Part shown: piece by piece, positions 7,357-15,485 of the stretch
How the letters are laid out: every line of letters starts with the position of its first letter
Position numbering within the stretch: the stretch's first letter is position 1
From: an uncultured Planctomycetaceae bacterium
GTDB taxonomy: Bacteria; Planctomycetota; Planctomycetia; Pirellulales; UBA1268
Direction: 5' to 3'
Assembly (NCBI GenBank): GCA_937900985.1
Contig: CALCGM010000120.1
Coordinates: forward strand, 1 to 15,485
Length of the DNA: 15,485 bases
Notes under the pieces: generated by a model
Seen by the model: the letters and a program-made list of their open reading frames with translations, nothing else
Database searches by the model: none
Told to the model about the DNA's origin: nothing
Translations under genes and position numbers: made by a program

Positions 7357-8085
7357 GAGGCCGAGCTGCTCGCGACGTTCTCGCATCAGGCGACGGTATT
7401 CATCCCGCTGGGCTCGGCCTTGAGGCGAGCCGTTGTCGAGTCGCTGCTTTCGCCATTCGTTCCGCTGCTCTTCGGTCGAGGAGCGTCCGCGGCCCCGGCC
7501 CGGACCACCGCCTCCAGGTGGGCCGCCGCGGCCTCCCGCATCGCCGCCTCCACGCGGGCCGCGAGAGCCGCCCTGTGCGTCGCCAGACGACTGCCGCTGA
7601 GCCCACTCGGCCCGCCGGGCTTCCCGCTGGGCATCTTCGTCACGGATGCGACGGTCGAGCTCGTTCATCCGCTGGTCCGGAGACATGGCGAAAAACGAGT
7701 TGATTTCTGCCCGCTCACGGGCCTCGAAGAGCCGCCCCATTTCGCTGCGGATCTGATCGCGAGAGCCCTCAGGAACCGATCGCATCATTTCAAACATCGA
7801 GCCGAAGCTGTCGCCTGAGCCCGAGAAGCTGCCGTTGCCGGATGCGATCTGGTCATAGCGGGCCACCTGCTCGTCAACCGCTTGCCGCAGGGCTCGGACC
7901 TCGGCGGGATCCGAAAACACGCCCGCGGCCCAGAGGCCACCGGTGACCAGCAGAGCCAGCAGGGCGAGGATGGCCAGCAGCCGCACCGCCAGCCGTTTGC
8001 GGTTGACGGCAGAACGCGAGGCCCCGTTGCGGGAGGCCTCAAAGGCCGGACGCCTCCGCCGATTGAAGGTCGAGACGGTCACCAT
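7336..8085 (-). CDS. Single-pass membrane protein with charged helical and Gly/Arg-rich C-terminal region
   Basis: This 249-residue protein has no family name that I recognise. A short basic cytoplasmic N-terminus (Arg/Lys clusters at 9-12 and 29-31) precedes one transmembrane helix (about 32-57). A region likely outside the inner membrane follows, with the helical, highly charged stretch 62-165 that includes FFAMSPDQRMNELDRRI (131-147). Next is a low-complexity Gly/Pro/Arg segment (about 172-200), then another charged helix ending SGGRRW. Similar one-helix proteins with an FFA-x-x-P-(D/E)-(Q/K)-R motif are, from memory, recurrent in planctomycetes. The frame extends upstream through a TTG to 8145. 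I preferred the ATG at 8085 because AGGAG (8095-8099) lies nine bases before it. It diverges from the PhyH gene. Confidence 0.75.
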   Translation of the reverse strand: MVTVSTFNRRRRPAFEASRNGASRSAVNRKRLAVRLLAILALLALLVTGGLWAAGVFSDPAEVRALRQAVDEQVARYDQIASGNGSFSGSGDSFGSMFEMMRSVPEGSRDQIRSEMGRLFEARERAEINSFFAMSPDQRMNELDRRIRDEDAQREARRAEWAQRQSSGDAQGGSRGPRGGGDAGGRGGPPGGGGPGRGRGRSSTEEQRNEWRKQRLDNGSPQGRAQRDEYRRLMRERREQLGLSGGRRW

Positions 8086-8217
8086 GGGAAACGACTCCTG
8101 CTCGGTCTGCCAGACAGCCACCCGTCGCGGGGGCGTTCGATCCAACGGTCACGCCCGAAAAAGGTTGCGAAGGCCCCAAAACGGTAGACTGCAGCGACTT
8201 TTTCAGGGGGGGAAACG

Positions 8218-9057
8218 ATGCTCACCGACGATCAGCTGGCGGCCTACCGGCGGGAGGGATTTGTCATTGCCCGCGGCTTTTTTACCCAGGACGAGATCGG
8301 CCTGCTCGGCCGGGCCGCTCGGGAAGACCGCGAGCTCGACCGCCACGCCTTCGGCCGGGCCGACGGAGAAGGGGGCACCGTGCGGCTCTCGCTCTGGAAC
8401 CATCCCGGTGACGGGATCTACGGGATGGTCGCCCGCTGCGAGCGGATGGTTCGCAGTGCCGAGGCGATCCTCGAAGGCGAGGTCTACCACTACCACTCCA
8501 AGATGATCATGAAGGATCCGCTCGTGGGCGGAGCCTGGACCTGGCATCAAGACTACGGCTACTGGTATCGCAACGGCGTGCTCTGGCCGCTGCTGGTGAG
8601 CGTTTCCATCGCCATCGATCCGGCCACCCGCGACAATGGCTGCCTGCAGGTGATCCCCCGCTCGCACGAGCTCGGCCGCATCGACCATGTGCAAAGCGGC
8701 GACCAGGCGGGGGCCGACATGGAGCGGGTCACTGAAGTGCTCAAGCGGCTGCCGCTGGTGCACTGCGAGATGGATCCGGGCGATGCCATCTTCTTCCATC
8801 CCAACCTGCTCCACCGCTCCGACATGAACCGCTCGGAGCAGCCGCGGTGGTCGATGATCTGCTGTTACAACGCCGCTCGCAACGATCCCTACAAAGACTC
8901 GCACCATCCCCGCTACACGCCCCTCGACGTCGTGCCCGATGGCCAGGTGCGAGACGTGGGCTCGCGACGGTTTGCCGATTCCTCCGCCGACGTCGCCTGG
9001 CTGCATGCGGAGGAGGACCACTCGGCCAAAGTGGCCGCACCCGAGGCAGACGCATGA
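8218..9057 (+). CDS. Phytanoyl-CoA dioxygenase (PhyH) family Fe(II)/2-oxoglutarate oxygenase
   Basis: This 279-residue cytoplasmic oxygenase carries the facial iron triad H110-Q-D112 in TWHQDYGYW (108-116) and a distal H199 in PNLLHRS (195-201). The 2-oxoglutarate-anchoring Arg is probably R210. The family hallmark GCLQVIPRSH (141-150) is intact, so the enzyme should be active. PhyH relatives hydroxylate varied small molecules, and the substrate cannot be read from the sequence. AGGGGGGG at 8205-8212 lies five bases before the ATG. The stop codon overlaps the start of the Gfo/Idh/MocA gene as ATGA, so the two are translationally coupled and probably act on the same compound or pathway (inference). 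There is no signal peptide. Confidence 0.93.
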   Translation: MLTDDQLAAYRREGFVIARGFFTQDEIGLLGRAAREDRELDRHAFGRADGEGGTVRLSLWNHPGDGIYGMVARCERMVRSAEAILEGEVYHYHSKMIMKDPLVGGAWTWHQDYGYWYRNGVLWPLLVSVSIAIDPATRDNGCLQVIPRSHELGRIDHVQSGDQAGADMERVTEVLKRLPLVHCEMDPGDAIFFHPNLLHRSDMNRSEQPRWSMICCYNAARNDPYKDSHHPRYTPLDVVPDGQVRDVGSRRFADSSADVAWLHAEEDHSAKVAAPEADA

Positions 9058-10151
9058 GCGAACATCTGCCGCCGCTGCCGATGGATCGCACGCCTGCAAT
9101 CGGCTGCATCGGCGCGGGCTTCATCATGGCCGACTGCCATCTGCCGGCCTATCGAGCGGCGTCGCTGAATGTGCGGGCGATCAGCTCCCGCCGTGAAGCC
9201 GCGGCACGAGACGTGGCAAAGCGGCACGGGATTGCGGTGGTGCACCCCGACGTCACCAGCCTGCTCGACGACCCCGCCCTCAGCGTCATCGACATCGCCG
9301 TGCCCCCCGATGTGCAGCCCGAGATCATCCGCGAGGCCTGCAGGCGCCCTCACCTCCGTGGCATCCTCGCCCAGAAGCCGCTGGCGGGATCGTGTGCGGA
9401 AGCGGCGGGTCTGGTGCGGGCCTGCCGTGAGGCCGGCAAAACGCTCGTCGTGAATCAAAACATGCGCTCCGACCACGCGGTCCGCAGCTGCGGCAGGCTG
9501 CTTGCCCGCGGTGAACTCGGCGAGCCGGTCCTGGGCACGATCGAGATGCGGGCGATCCCACACTGGATGGACTGGCAGCAGCGGCAGGGCTGGGTGACGC
9601 TGCGGATCATGTCGATCCACCACCTCGACACGCTCCGCTTCTGGTTTGGTCAGCCGCGACGGATCTTCACCGCCGTCCGCCCCGATCCCCGTACGAGCCT
9701 CCGCTTCGCCCACACCGACGGGATCTGCGCCTCCACGCTCGAATACGACGGCGGCCTGATCTGCACATCGCTGGAAGATGTCTGGGCCGGGCCCGCCCAG
9801 GAAGGCGCTGAGGCCGACTGCTTCGTGCGGTTTCGCGTGGAAGGCACCAACGGCCTTGCCCTGGGCAGCATCGGCTGGCCAGCCTGGCCAGAGCGGGTTC
9901 CCTCCACGCTCGACGTGTCCACCACCGCTGGCGGCTGGCAGAAGCCCCGCTGGACCGAGAGCTGGTTTCCGGATGCCTTCATCGGGCCGATGGCGGAGCT
10001 GCTTCGGGATCTCGAAGGGACCGAGCCGGCGGCCTGCACCGGTGAAGACAACCTGCTGACGATGGCCCTGGTGGATGCGGCCTACCGCTCGGCGGAGGAG
10101 CATCGGGCGGTGGATCCGGCGGAGATCCTGGCTGAGGCGGGTGTTGGGTGA
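9054..10151 (+). CDS. Gfo/Idh/MocA family NAD(P)-dependent oxidoreductase
   Basis: This 365-residue protein has an N-terminal Rossmann fold with the dinucleotide loop GCIGAG (17-22), then the C-terminal alpha/beta domain of the family. The usual EKP motif appears as QKP with K108 kept. The usual D-x-G-x-H-x-x-D segment reads I-M-S-I-H-H-L-D (185-192). The catalytic His (H189) and trailing Asp (D192) remain, but the first Asp is Ile. Typical members oxidise or reduce a sugar, inositol or related hydroxyl. The altered residues may mean a different reaction or substrate class. The start is set by the ATGA overlap with the dioxygenase; longer upstream frames would lie inside that gene. No Tat signal is present, unlike many planctomycete paralogues, so it is cytoplasmic. 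Confidence 0.92.
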   Translation: MSEHLPPLPMDRTPAIGCIGAGFIMADCHLPAYRAASLNVRAISSRREAAARDVAKRHGIAVVHPDVTSLLDDPALSVIDIAVPPDVQPEIIREACRRPHLRGILAQKPLAGSCAEAAGLVRACREAGKTLVVNQNMRSDHAVRSCGRLLARGELGEPVLGTIEMRAIPHWMDWQQRQGWVTLRIMSIHHLDTLRFWFGQPRRIFTAVRPDPRTSLRFAHTDGICASTLEYDGGLICTSLEDVWAGPAQEGAEADCFVRFRVEGTNGLALGSIGWPAWPERVPSTLDVSTTAGGWQKPRWTESWFPDAFIGPMAELLRDLEGTEPAACTGEDNLLTMALVDAAYRSAEEHRAVDPAEILAEAGVG

Positions 10152-10172
10152 GCCTGCTGGGGCACGTACACT
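10144..10172 (+). promoter_or_regulatory. Weak candidate sigma-70-type promoter before the DUF1501 gene
   Basis: TTGGGT (10144-10149) and TACACT (10167-10172) are separated by exactly 17 bases, at the very end of the upstream gene and 65 bases before the DUF1501 start. The -10 matches four of six consensus bases and the -35 three of six, so this is only suggestive. Confidence 0.25.
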
Positions 10173-10174
10173 CA

Positions 10175-10184
10175 ATCGGCCGAT
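10175..10184. repeat. 10-bp perfect palindrome ATCGGCCGAT
   Basis: ATCGGCCGAT is self-complementary and lies in the 85-base gap before the DUF1501 gene, two bases after the TACACT candidate -10. Its place would suit an operator, but a 10-bp GC-rich palindrome can also be chance. Confidence 0.25.
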
Positions 10185-10236
10185 AAAAACGTGTGTGGTC
10201 GATGGTCTTGACCCAAGAAGCCGAGGAGACGTGTCG

Positions 10237-11576
<1,340 letters not shown>

Positions 11577-11580
<4 letters not shown>

Positions 11581-11585
11581 CGTCA
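11577..11585. other. Convergent stop codons inside TGACGTCA palindrome
   Basis: The DUF1501 stop TGA (11578-11580) and the opposing gene's stop (11583-11585, read as TGA on the minus strand) are two bases apart. Together they form the 8-bp palindrome TGACGTCA. No separate terminator fits between the genes, so transcripts must overlap or end inside the opposing gene. Confidence 0.6.
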
Positions 11586-12191
11586 GCGACCGCGGGGCGG
11601 GCGGGCCTCCTCCACCGCTGGGACGGCCGCTGCTTTTTTGGGCGTCACGTGGCCAAACATCAGCCCTCCCACAGCGTCGTGCTGCCAGGTGCCGGCATAA
11701 CGGTCGCCGTGAAAGAGCACGCGGGCAGAGAACGTTCCCATGCCGGGAATCGTGATCTCATCGAGGGTGATCACGGGCGTCGTGCCGGCCCACTTCACCG
11801 CCACCGGCACAGGGACGGTGGCATCCACGTCGCCGTAGCGGATCCGCGAGGTGATCAGCCACAGGTCGCCGCCAAGCTGCGTGGCCGATGAGATCTCGTA
11901 CGACTCTTCGCGGGGCGGCTTGGCCGGCGCGTCGTCGCCAGCCGGGCGGTCGACGGTGAAGCTGCCCGTCATCGTGGCGCCGGTGAGCAGTGTGGCAAAG
12001 CCTTGATTGAGCGACGCCTGTTTCGCAGCAGCGGCTTCGGCCTGGGAAATCGGTGTCGGCTCAGCCTCGTCCGGCGGGGCTGCCTCTGCGGCATGCGGCA
12101 GAGAGCAGACGGCAATCAGGCAGAGCGTGGCCAGCAGGCCAGCGGCCATCTGCGGGAGCGTTGGGGCAGAGCGGGGGGCGAGGCAGGGCAT
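11583..12191 (-). CDS. Conserved secreted hypothetical protein (planctomycete type)
   Basis: This 202-residue protein has a signal peptide (hydrophobic 15-30, likely cleavage after HAAEA at 37) and a Pro/Glu/Ala-rich spacer to about 60. A compact beta-rich core follows (about 64-182), with marked strands GGDLWLITSRIRYGD (107-121), PVPVAVKWAGTTPVITLDE (127-145) and FSARVLFHGDRYAGTWQHD (154-172). The C-terminus is basic and proline-rich. No catalytic motif is obvious. From memory similar proteins with the KWAG-TPVITLD and RYAGTWQH segments occur widely in planctomycetes without known function. The frame runs upstream to 12296, but AAGGAG at 12199-12204 lies seven bases before the ATG at 12191, and the signal peptide starts there. 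Its 3' end abuts the DUF1501 stop. Confidence 0.78.
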   Translation of the reverse strand: MPCLAPRSAPTLPQMAAGLLATLCLIAVCSLPHAAEAAPPDEAEPTPISQAEAAAAKQASLNQGFATLLTGATMTGSFTVDRPAGDDAPAKPPREESYEISSATQLGGDLWLITSRIRYGDVDATVPVPVAVKWAGTTPVITLDEITIPGMGTFSARVLFHGDRYAGTWQHDAVGGLMFGHVTPKKAAAVPAVEEARPPRGR

Positions 12192-12362
12192 CAGTGGGCT
12201 CCTTCGGTGCGGCTGGCGGTGGTCCAGGCTGAAACGGCGGAGGATGAGATTCGTGTTGAACCGATGCCGTGAGGATCGACGACAGCGGTCGACCACCGCA
12301 TGATACTGCCGGGCGAGCCATCAGGCGGAGGCTGCCCCACCACGAAAGCAGAGGGTCTGAGA
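12192..12362. other. Divergent intergenic region between the 202-aa protein and the EEP gene
   Basis: These 171 bases should hold promoters for both genes. I could not find a convincing -35/-10 pair with proper spacing on either strand. Apart from the minus-strand ribosome binding site and the plus-strand GAGGG, nothing distinct is visible. Confidence 0.4.
12199..12204 (-). promoter_or_regulatory. Ribosome binding site deciding the start of the 202-aa secreted protein
   Basis: AAGGAG on the minus strand, seven bases before the ATG at 12191, selects this start over the 35-codon upstream extension to 12296. Confidence 0.6.
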
Positions 12363-13310
12363 ATGCGAGTGTCGGAAACCTGGCGGCGGCGATCATGGCT
12401 GGTGGCGGTGGTGGCGATGGTCAGTGTTTTCGGCAGCGGCTCGCCATGTGCAGTCGCTCGCCAGCCGGCTGCCGCCGAGCCGGTCGTGGTGATGAGCTTC
12501 AACATTCGCTACGGCACGGCGAACGATGGGGAGAATGCCTGGCCGCATCGCCGCGACCGGGTGATCGACTGCATCCGCTCAGCCGATCCCGATCTGCTTG
12601 GCACCCAGGAGACGCTGGCCTTTCAGCGGGATGAGCTGGCAACAGGGCTGCCGGGCTACGCGTGCGTGAGTGCCGGCCGCGACGATGGGGTGGAGGCCGG
12701 CGAGATGGCGGCCCTGTTTTATCGAGAGACCCGGTTTGAGCGGATCGACGCGGGCCACTTCTGGCTCTCGCCCACGCCCGAGGTCGTCGGCTCCAAAGGC
12801 TGGGATGCGGCCCTGCCGAGAGTTGCCAGCTGGGTGCGGCTTCGCGACCGGCAGCGGCCTGAAGGTGGCGAGCTCCTTTTTCTCAACACCCACTTCGACC
12901 ACCGTGGCAGTCAGGCCCGCCTGGAGTCCGCCCGACTGATCCGTCGCTGGCTCAGCGAGCATGCGGCCGACTGCCGCGTGGTGGCCTCGGGTGACTTCAA
13001 CGCCGCTGAGGGAAGCGAGCCGTATGACGCCCTCTTCGGTGAGCACGCAGCAAGCAAGGAGTGGCGGCCGCTGCCGCTGGTTGACACGCTCCGAGCTGCC
13101 AAGCCGGTTGCCAGCGACGACGAAGGCACGTTTACCGGCTTCGATGCCAAGCAGGTTCGCGGCGGACGGATCGACTGGATTGGCGTCTCGACCGACTGGC
13201 AGGTGCGGTCGGCCACGATCGATCGCTCGAGCCACGACGGCCGCACCCCCAGCGATCATGCGGCCGTGATCGCGGTGCTGGCACCGCACGTCACGCGAGG
13301 CCAGCCTTGA
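12363..13310 (+). CDS. Secreted endonuclease/exonuclease/phosphatase (EEP) family hydrolase
   Basis: This 315-residue protein has an N-terminal signal peptide (basic 8-10, hydrophobic 12-24). A complete EEP (DNase I-like) fold follows: N47 in SFNIRY (45-50), E83 in GTQE (80-83), H177 in LNTHFDHRG (174-182), D211 and N213 in GDFNA (210-214), D271 in RIDWI, and D298-H299 in the closing SDHAA motif. All metal and catalytic residues are present, so it should be an active metal-dependent phosphodiesterase or phosphatase in the periplasm or outside. Secreted bacterial members act on nucleic acids, phospholipid head groups or inositol phosphates; the target is not evident. An ATG at 12300 is in frame, but GAGGG (12351-12355) lies seven bases before the ATG at 12363, where the signal peptide begins. 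Confidence 0.92.
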   Translation: MRVSETWRRRSWLVAVVAMVSVFGSGSPCAVARQPAAAEPVVVMSFNIRYGTANDGENAWPHRRDRVIDCIRSADPDLLGTQETLAFQRDELATGLPGYACVSAGRDDGVEAGEMAALFYRETRFERIDAGHFWLSPTPEVVGSKGWDAALPRVASWVRLRDRQRPEGGELLFLNTHFDHRGSQARLESARLIRRWLSEHAADCRVVASGDFNAAEGSEPYDALFGEHAASKEWRPLPLVDTLRAAKPVASDDEGTFTGFDAKQVRGGRIDWIGVSTDWQVRSATIDRSSHDGRTPSDHAAVIAVLAPHVTRGQP

Positions 13311-13383
13311 AAAACATCCGCCCTGAGAGCCCGCTGCCAGCCGGGGCTTGCCGGGGAGCATGGGGGCGTGCGAGGGTGTCGCC

Positions 13384-14811
13384 ATGAATCCGTCCGACAA
13401 GCCCCCTGAGTCTGCGGCCGACGCCTCGACGCCAGTCGCGGATGCCAGCCTGGGCCTGTTGGCCACCCGCAACGCCCGGCTGTTCATGGCGTTCCGCATT
13501 CTCTTCAACGTGCGGTTCTACTACCCCGTCTTCATGATCCTGTTTCTCGACTTCGGGATCACGCTCGAGCAGTTTGGCCTGCTCAACGCCGCCTGGGCAG
13601 CGGCGATCGTGCTCTTGGAGGTGCCCTCAGGGGCGCTTGCGGATCTTGTCGGCCGCAAGCGGCTGCTGGTGGCTGCGGGCGGGCTGATGGTGGTGGAGAT
13701 GCTCGCTTTGTGTCTGGTGCCCGTGCCGTCGGCCTGGGTTTTTCCGGCGCTCTTGCTCAACCGCATCGTCAGCGGCATCGCGGAGGCCTTCGCCTCGGGG
13801 GCTGATGAGGCCCTCGCCTACGACTCGCTCGTGGCCGCCGGACGGGCGGACGAGTGGCCGCGGGTGCTGGAGCGGCTGATGCAGGTGGGGGCCTTTGTGA
13901 CCATGGCCGGCATGGTCACCGGAAGCCTGCTCTACAAGCCAGGCCCGCTCAACACGCTCGCTGCTGCGGTGGGCCTACCAGCCACGCTCACTGAGGCCGA
14001 CACCTTTCGCCTGCCGGTCTGGCTGACGCTGGGTTCGGCGCTCGGTGTGGTCGTCGTGACGCTCGCCATGCGGGAGCCGCCGCGGGAGCAGCAGCCGTCA
14101 GCGGCCGGGCTCTTGGCTCCGTTTCGCCAGACGGCGGCCACCGGCTGGTGGATCCTCGCCCATCCGCTGGTGATGGTGGTGATTCTTGCCGGCGTGCTCT
14201 TTGATCAGCCGATTCGGCAGCTGCTGGTCGTCTCCAGCGAGATCTATCGTCAGATCGAGATTCCCGAGCCGGCCTTCGGCTTCGTCGCCGCCGGCACCGC
14301 GATCCTCAGCCTGGTGGCGGCTGGGCCCATCCGGCGGCTGGCCATGGAGACCACGCCGCTGCGCAACTTTCTTGTGATCGCGGTGGTGACGACCGCGGGG
14401 CTGGTGGGAACCGCCTGTTTCGTGCCCTGGTGGGGTGTGGTCTTCTCGATGCTGCTCTCGCTGACGATGCGGATGCTGATGTTTCTGCAGAGTCACTACC
14501 TCAATCAGCTCGTCGGCTCCGATCGCCGCGCGACGGTGCTGAGCTTCCGAGGGCTGGCGATCAACGTCAGCTACGGCGTGATGAGCCTGGTGTTTTCGGC
14601 GGCCGTCGCCGCAGCCGAAGTAGCGGGCCTCGCCGCAGCCGACTCGGCTGCAACGACCGAGCAGCCGGCCTTCCGGTTCGTGGTCGGCCTCCTGCCGGTC
14701 TACTTCCTGATCGCCACGGGGCTGTTTGTCGGAGGCGTGGCCTGGCTGGTGCGGGATCGTGACGGTCTCCGCCGGCCCGGCGGTTTCGCTGATGGTGGCT
14801 TGGAAAGGTGA
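13384..14811 (+). CDS. Major facilitator superfamily (MFS) transporter
   Basis: This 475-residue polytopic inner-membrane protein has about twelve hydrophobic segments and an unusually long cytoplasmic N-terminus (residues 1-30). MFS motif A is seen after TM2 as GALADLVGRKR (83-93). FASGADEALAYDSL (136-149) after TM4 and RRATVLSFRG (381-390) in the second half are typical of one group of MFS carriers often annotated as drug or metabolite efflux proteins. Substrate and direction cannot be told. TTG (13348) and ATG (13360) lie upstream in frame. I chose 13384 because GAGGG (13372-13376) is seven bases before it, while GGGGAG sits only one base before 13360. It follows the EEP gene by 73 bases on the same strand and may be co-transcribed. 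Confidence 0.9.
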   Translation: MNPSDKPPESAADASTPVADASLGLLATRNARLFMAFRILFNVRFYYPVFMILFLDFGITLEQFGLLNAAWAAAIVLLEVPSGALADLVGRKRLLVAAGGLMVVEMLALCLVPVPSAWVFPALLLNRIVSGIAEAFASGADEALAYDSLVAAGRADEWPRVLERLMQVGAFVTMAGMVTGSLLYKPGPLNTLAAAVGLPATLTEADTFRLPVWLTLGSALGVVVVTLAMREPPREQQPSAAGLLAPFRQTAATGWWILAHPLVMVVILAGVLFDQPIRQLLVVSSEIYRQIEIPEPAFGFVAAGTAILSLVAAGPIRRLAMETTPLRNFLVIAVVTTAGLVGTACFVPWWGVVFSMLLSLTMRMLMFLQSHYLNQLVGSDRRATVLSFRGLAINVSYGVMSLVFSAAVAAAEVAGLAAADSAATTEQPAFRFVVGLLPVYFLIATGLFVGGVAWLVRDRDGLRRPGGFADGGLER

Positions 14812-14828
14812 CTGGAAACGGCAAGAAT
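14800..14828 (+). promoter_or_regulatory. Weak candidate promoter for the 170-aa HTH-like gene
   Basis: TTGGAA (14800-14805) and AAGAAT (14823-14828) are separated by 17 bases, 62 bases before the start of the next gene. Each matches four of six consensus bases. The -35 would overlap the last codons of the MFS gene. Confidence 0.2.
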
Positions 14829-14890
14829 CCCCACTGGGACCAGAACACAACAACGCAGTCTGACACGGGCTGCACGGAGAGAGGTGAGGC

Positions 14891-15403
14891 ATGGACTACG
14901 ACGTTGAGGACGACGCTGCTGAGTCGCAGGTGGTGGCAGACGACTACGCGCAGGTGGCTCCTGAGCCCCGCGAGGCATCGGACGAGCCGGCCGAACCTGG
15001 CAAGATCAACAAGAGCGCCGAGATTCGCGCCGAAGCCAGCCGCTTGATCGACGCAGGCCACAAGCCACGCCCGGTTGAGATCGTCCGAACGCTCGAAGAG
15101 CGGGGCATCACGGTGGCTCCGGCACAGGTCTCGATCGTGCTCAAGAAGATGGGGGTGCAGAGCCGCACCCGGCGGGCCAAGACAGCCTCGGCCAAGCCGC
15201 CACAGCGTCCGTCGCTGCCGCCGGTTCCAGAGAAGCCGCTCTCGGCTCCGCCTGTCGTTGCCAATCGCCCGCAGTTCGCGGCTTCAGGCGAGGCGGCCTA
15301 CACGTTCGAGCAGCTGCTTGCCGCGAAGGCCTTCGTGGAAGAAGTTGGCACGCCGCGGCAGGCGATCGAGCTGCTTGAGGCGTTGGATCGGTTGCTGCAG
15401 TAG
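14891..15403 (+). CDS. Small HTH-like, probably DNA-binding protein of planctomycete type
   Basis: This 170-residue protein has three parts. The acidic N-terminal tail (1-36) is rich in Asp and Glu. A helical segment at 39-88 begins NKSAEIR (40-46) and continues through PVEIVRTLEERGI (61-73) to PAQVSIVLKKMG (77-88), the pattern of a small winged-helix or HTH unit. A Lys/Pro/Ala-rich linker (90-130) leads to an amphipathic helix (about 138-169, FEQLLAAKAFVEEVG). From memory, planctomycete genomes encode several proteins with the same NKS-x-x-IR ... P-x-EIV ... GI-x-V-x-P-x-x-VS order, with unknown function. DNA binding is inferred from the fold pattern. The ATG has GAGAGG (14879-14884) six bases upstream. 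It follows the MFS gene by 79 bases. Confidence 0.8.
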   Translation: MDYDVEDDAAESQVVADDYAQVAPEPREASDEPAEPGKINKSAEIRAEASRLIDAGHKPRPVEIVRTLEERGITVAPAQVSIVLKKMGVQSRTRRAKTASAKPPQRPSLPPVPEKPLSAPPVVANRPQFAASGEAAYTFEQLLAAKAFVEEVGTPRQAIELLEALDRLLQ

Positions 15404-15485
15404 GGGTCGCTCGGGGTGAGCCCAGGGCTGTCCCTCCGGACGCTCACTGCGGGCCATCCAGGCCCTCGCTCGCTCGGATATCCGC
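15404..15485. repeat. Gene-free end region with inverted repeats, possible intergenic repeat element
   Basis: The stretch after the last stop contains GTGAGC/GCTCAC (15416-15421 with 15442-15447) enclosing a small AGGG/CCCT hairpin. A second hairpin, GGGCC-ATCCA-GGCCC (15451-15465), follows. The CGCTCGCTCGG tail and the structure suggest either a terminator or a dispersed intergenic repeat. It is cut by the window edge. Confidence 0.3.

Noticed and set aside
7480..7580. Repetitive-looking GC-rich stretch as a possible CRISPR or tandem repeat
   Set aside because: It is the Gly/Pro/Arg-rich coding segment of the membrane protein; there is no regular repeat-spacer spacing.

Overview
The window looks like chromosomal DNA of a planctomycete, most likely of the Pirellulales type. 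The evidence is high GC content, a Tat-exported DUF1501 protein, a secreted SMP-30 lactonase, an EF-hand micro-protein, and a PhyH/Gfo-Idh-MocA oxidoreductase pair. There is also a very long surface protein with an N-terminal LEPRxLL-type motif (seen as LEQRRVLDA) and a small basic helix-turn-helix-like protein of a type common in that phylum. These assignments come from recognised motifs and family memory, not from database searches. No rRNA, tRNA, CRISPR array, insertion sequence, prophage or recombinase gene was recognised.

Layout. From 1 to 6889 everything is on the minus strand. Read in transcription order it holds a secreted SMP-30/gluconolactonase-like protein (6889-5825), a patatin-like lipase joined to a transmembrane segment and an unassigned C-terminal domain (5802-3685), a dicarboxylate/amino acid:cation symporter (3564-2098), and the first 647 codons of a repeat-rich surface protein (1943 to beyond base 1). 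The first two are 22 bases apart and are probably co-transcribed. A secreted EF-hand protein (6988-7296, +) diverges from the lactonase and converges on a single-pass membrane protein (8085-7336, -). A 12-bp perfect hairpin sits between these two genes.

From 8218 to 11580 there are three plus-strand genes. The PhyH dioxygenase and the Gfo/Idh/MocA oxidoreductase overlap by ATGA and form a clear two-gene unit, followed by a DUF1501 Tat-exported protein. DUF1501 converges on a secreted hypothetical protein (12191-11583, -) with only two bases between stop codons. That gene diverges from a secreted endonuclease/exonuclease/phosphatase (12363-13310, +). An MFS transporter (13384-14811, +) and a small HTH-like protein (14891-15403, +) follow. 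The last 82 bases hold no gene and carry several inverted repeats.

Functionally the window is mostly cell-envelope and small-molecule metabolism, with at least six products predicted to be exported or membrane-bound. The least explained items are the patatin-TM-domain fusion, the surface protein, the Gfo/Idh/MocA protein with an altered catalytic motif, and the two uncharacterised planctomycete-type proteins (202 aa and 170 aa). I see no convincing complete novel system; the patatin fusion is the best candidate for an undescribed activity.
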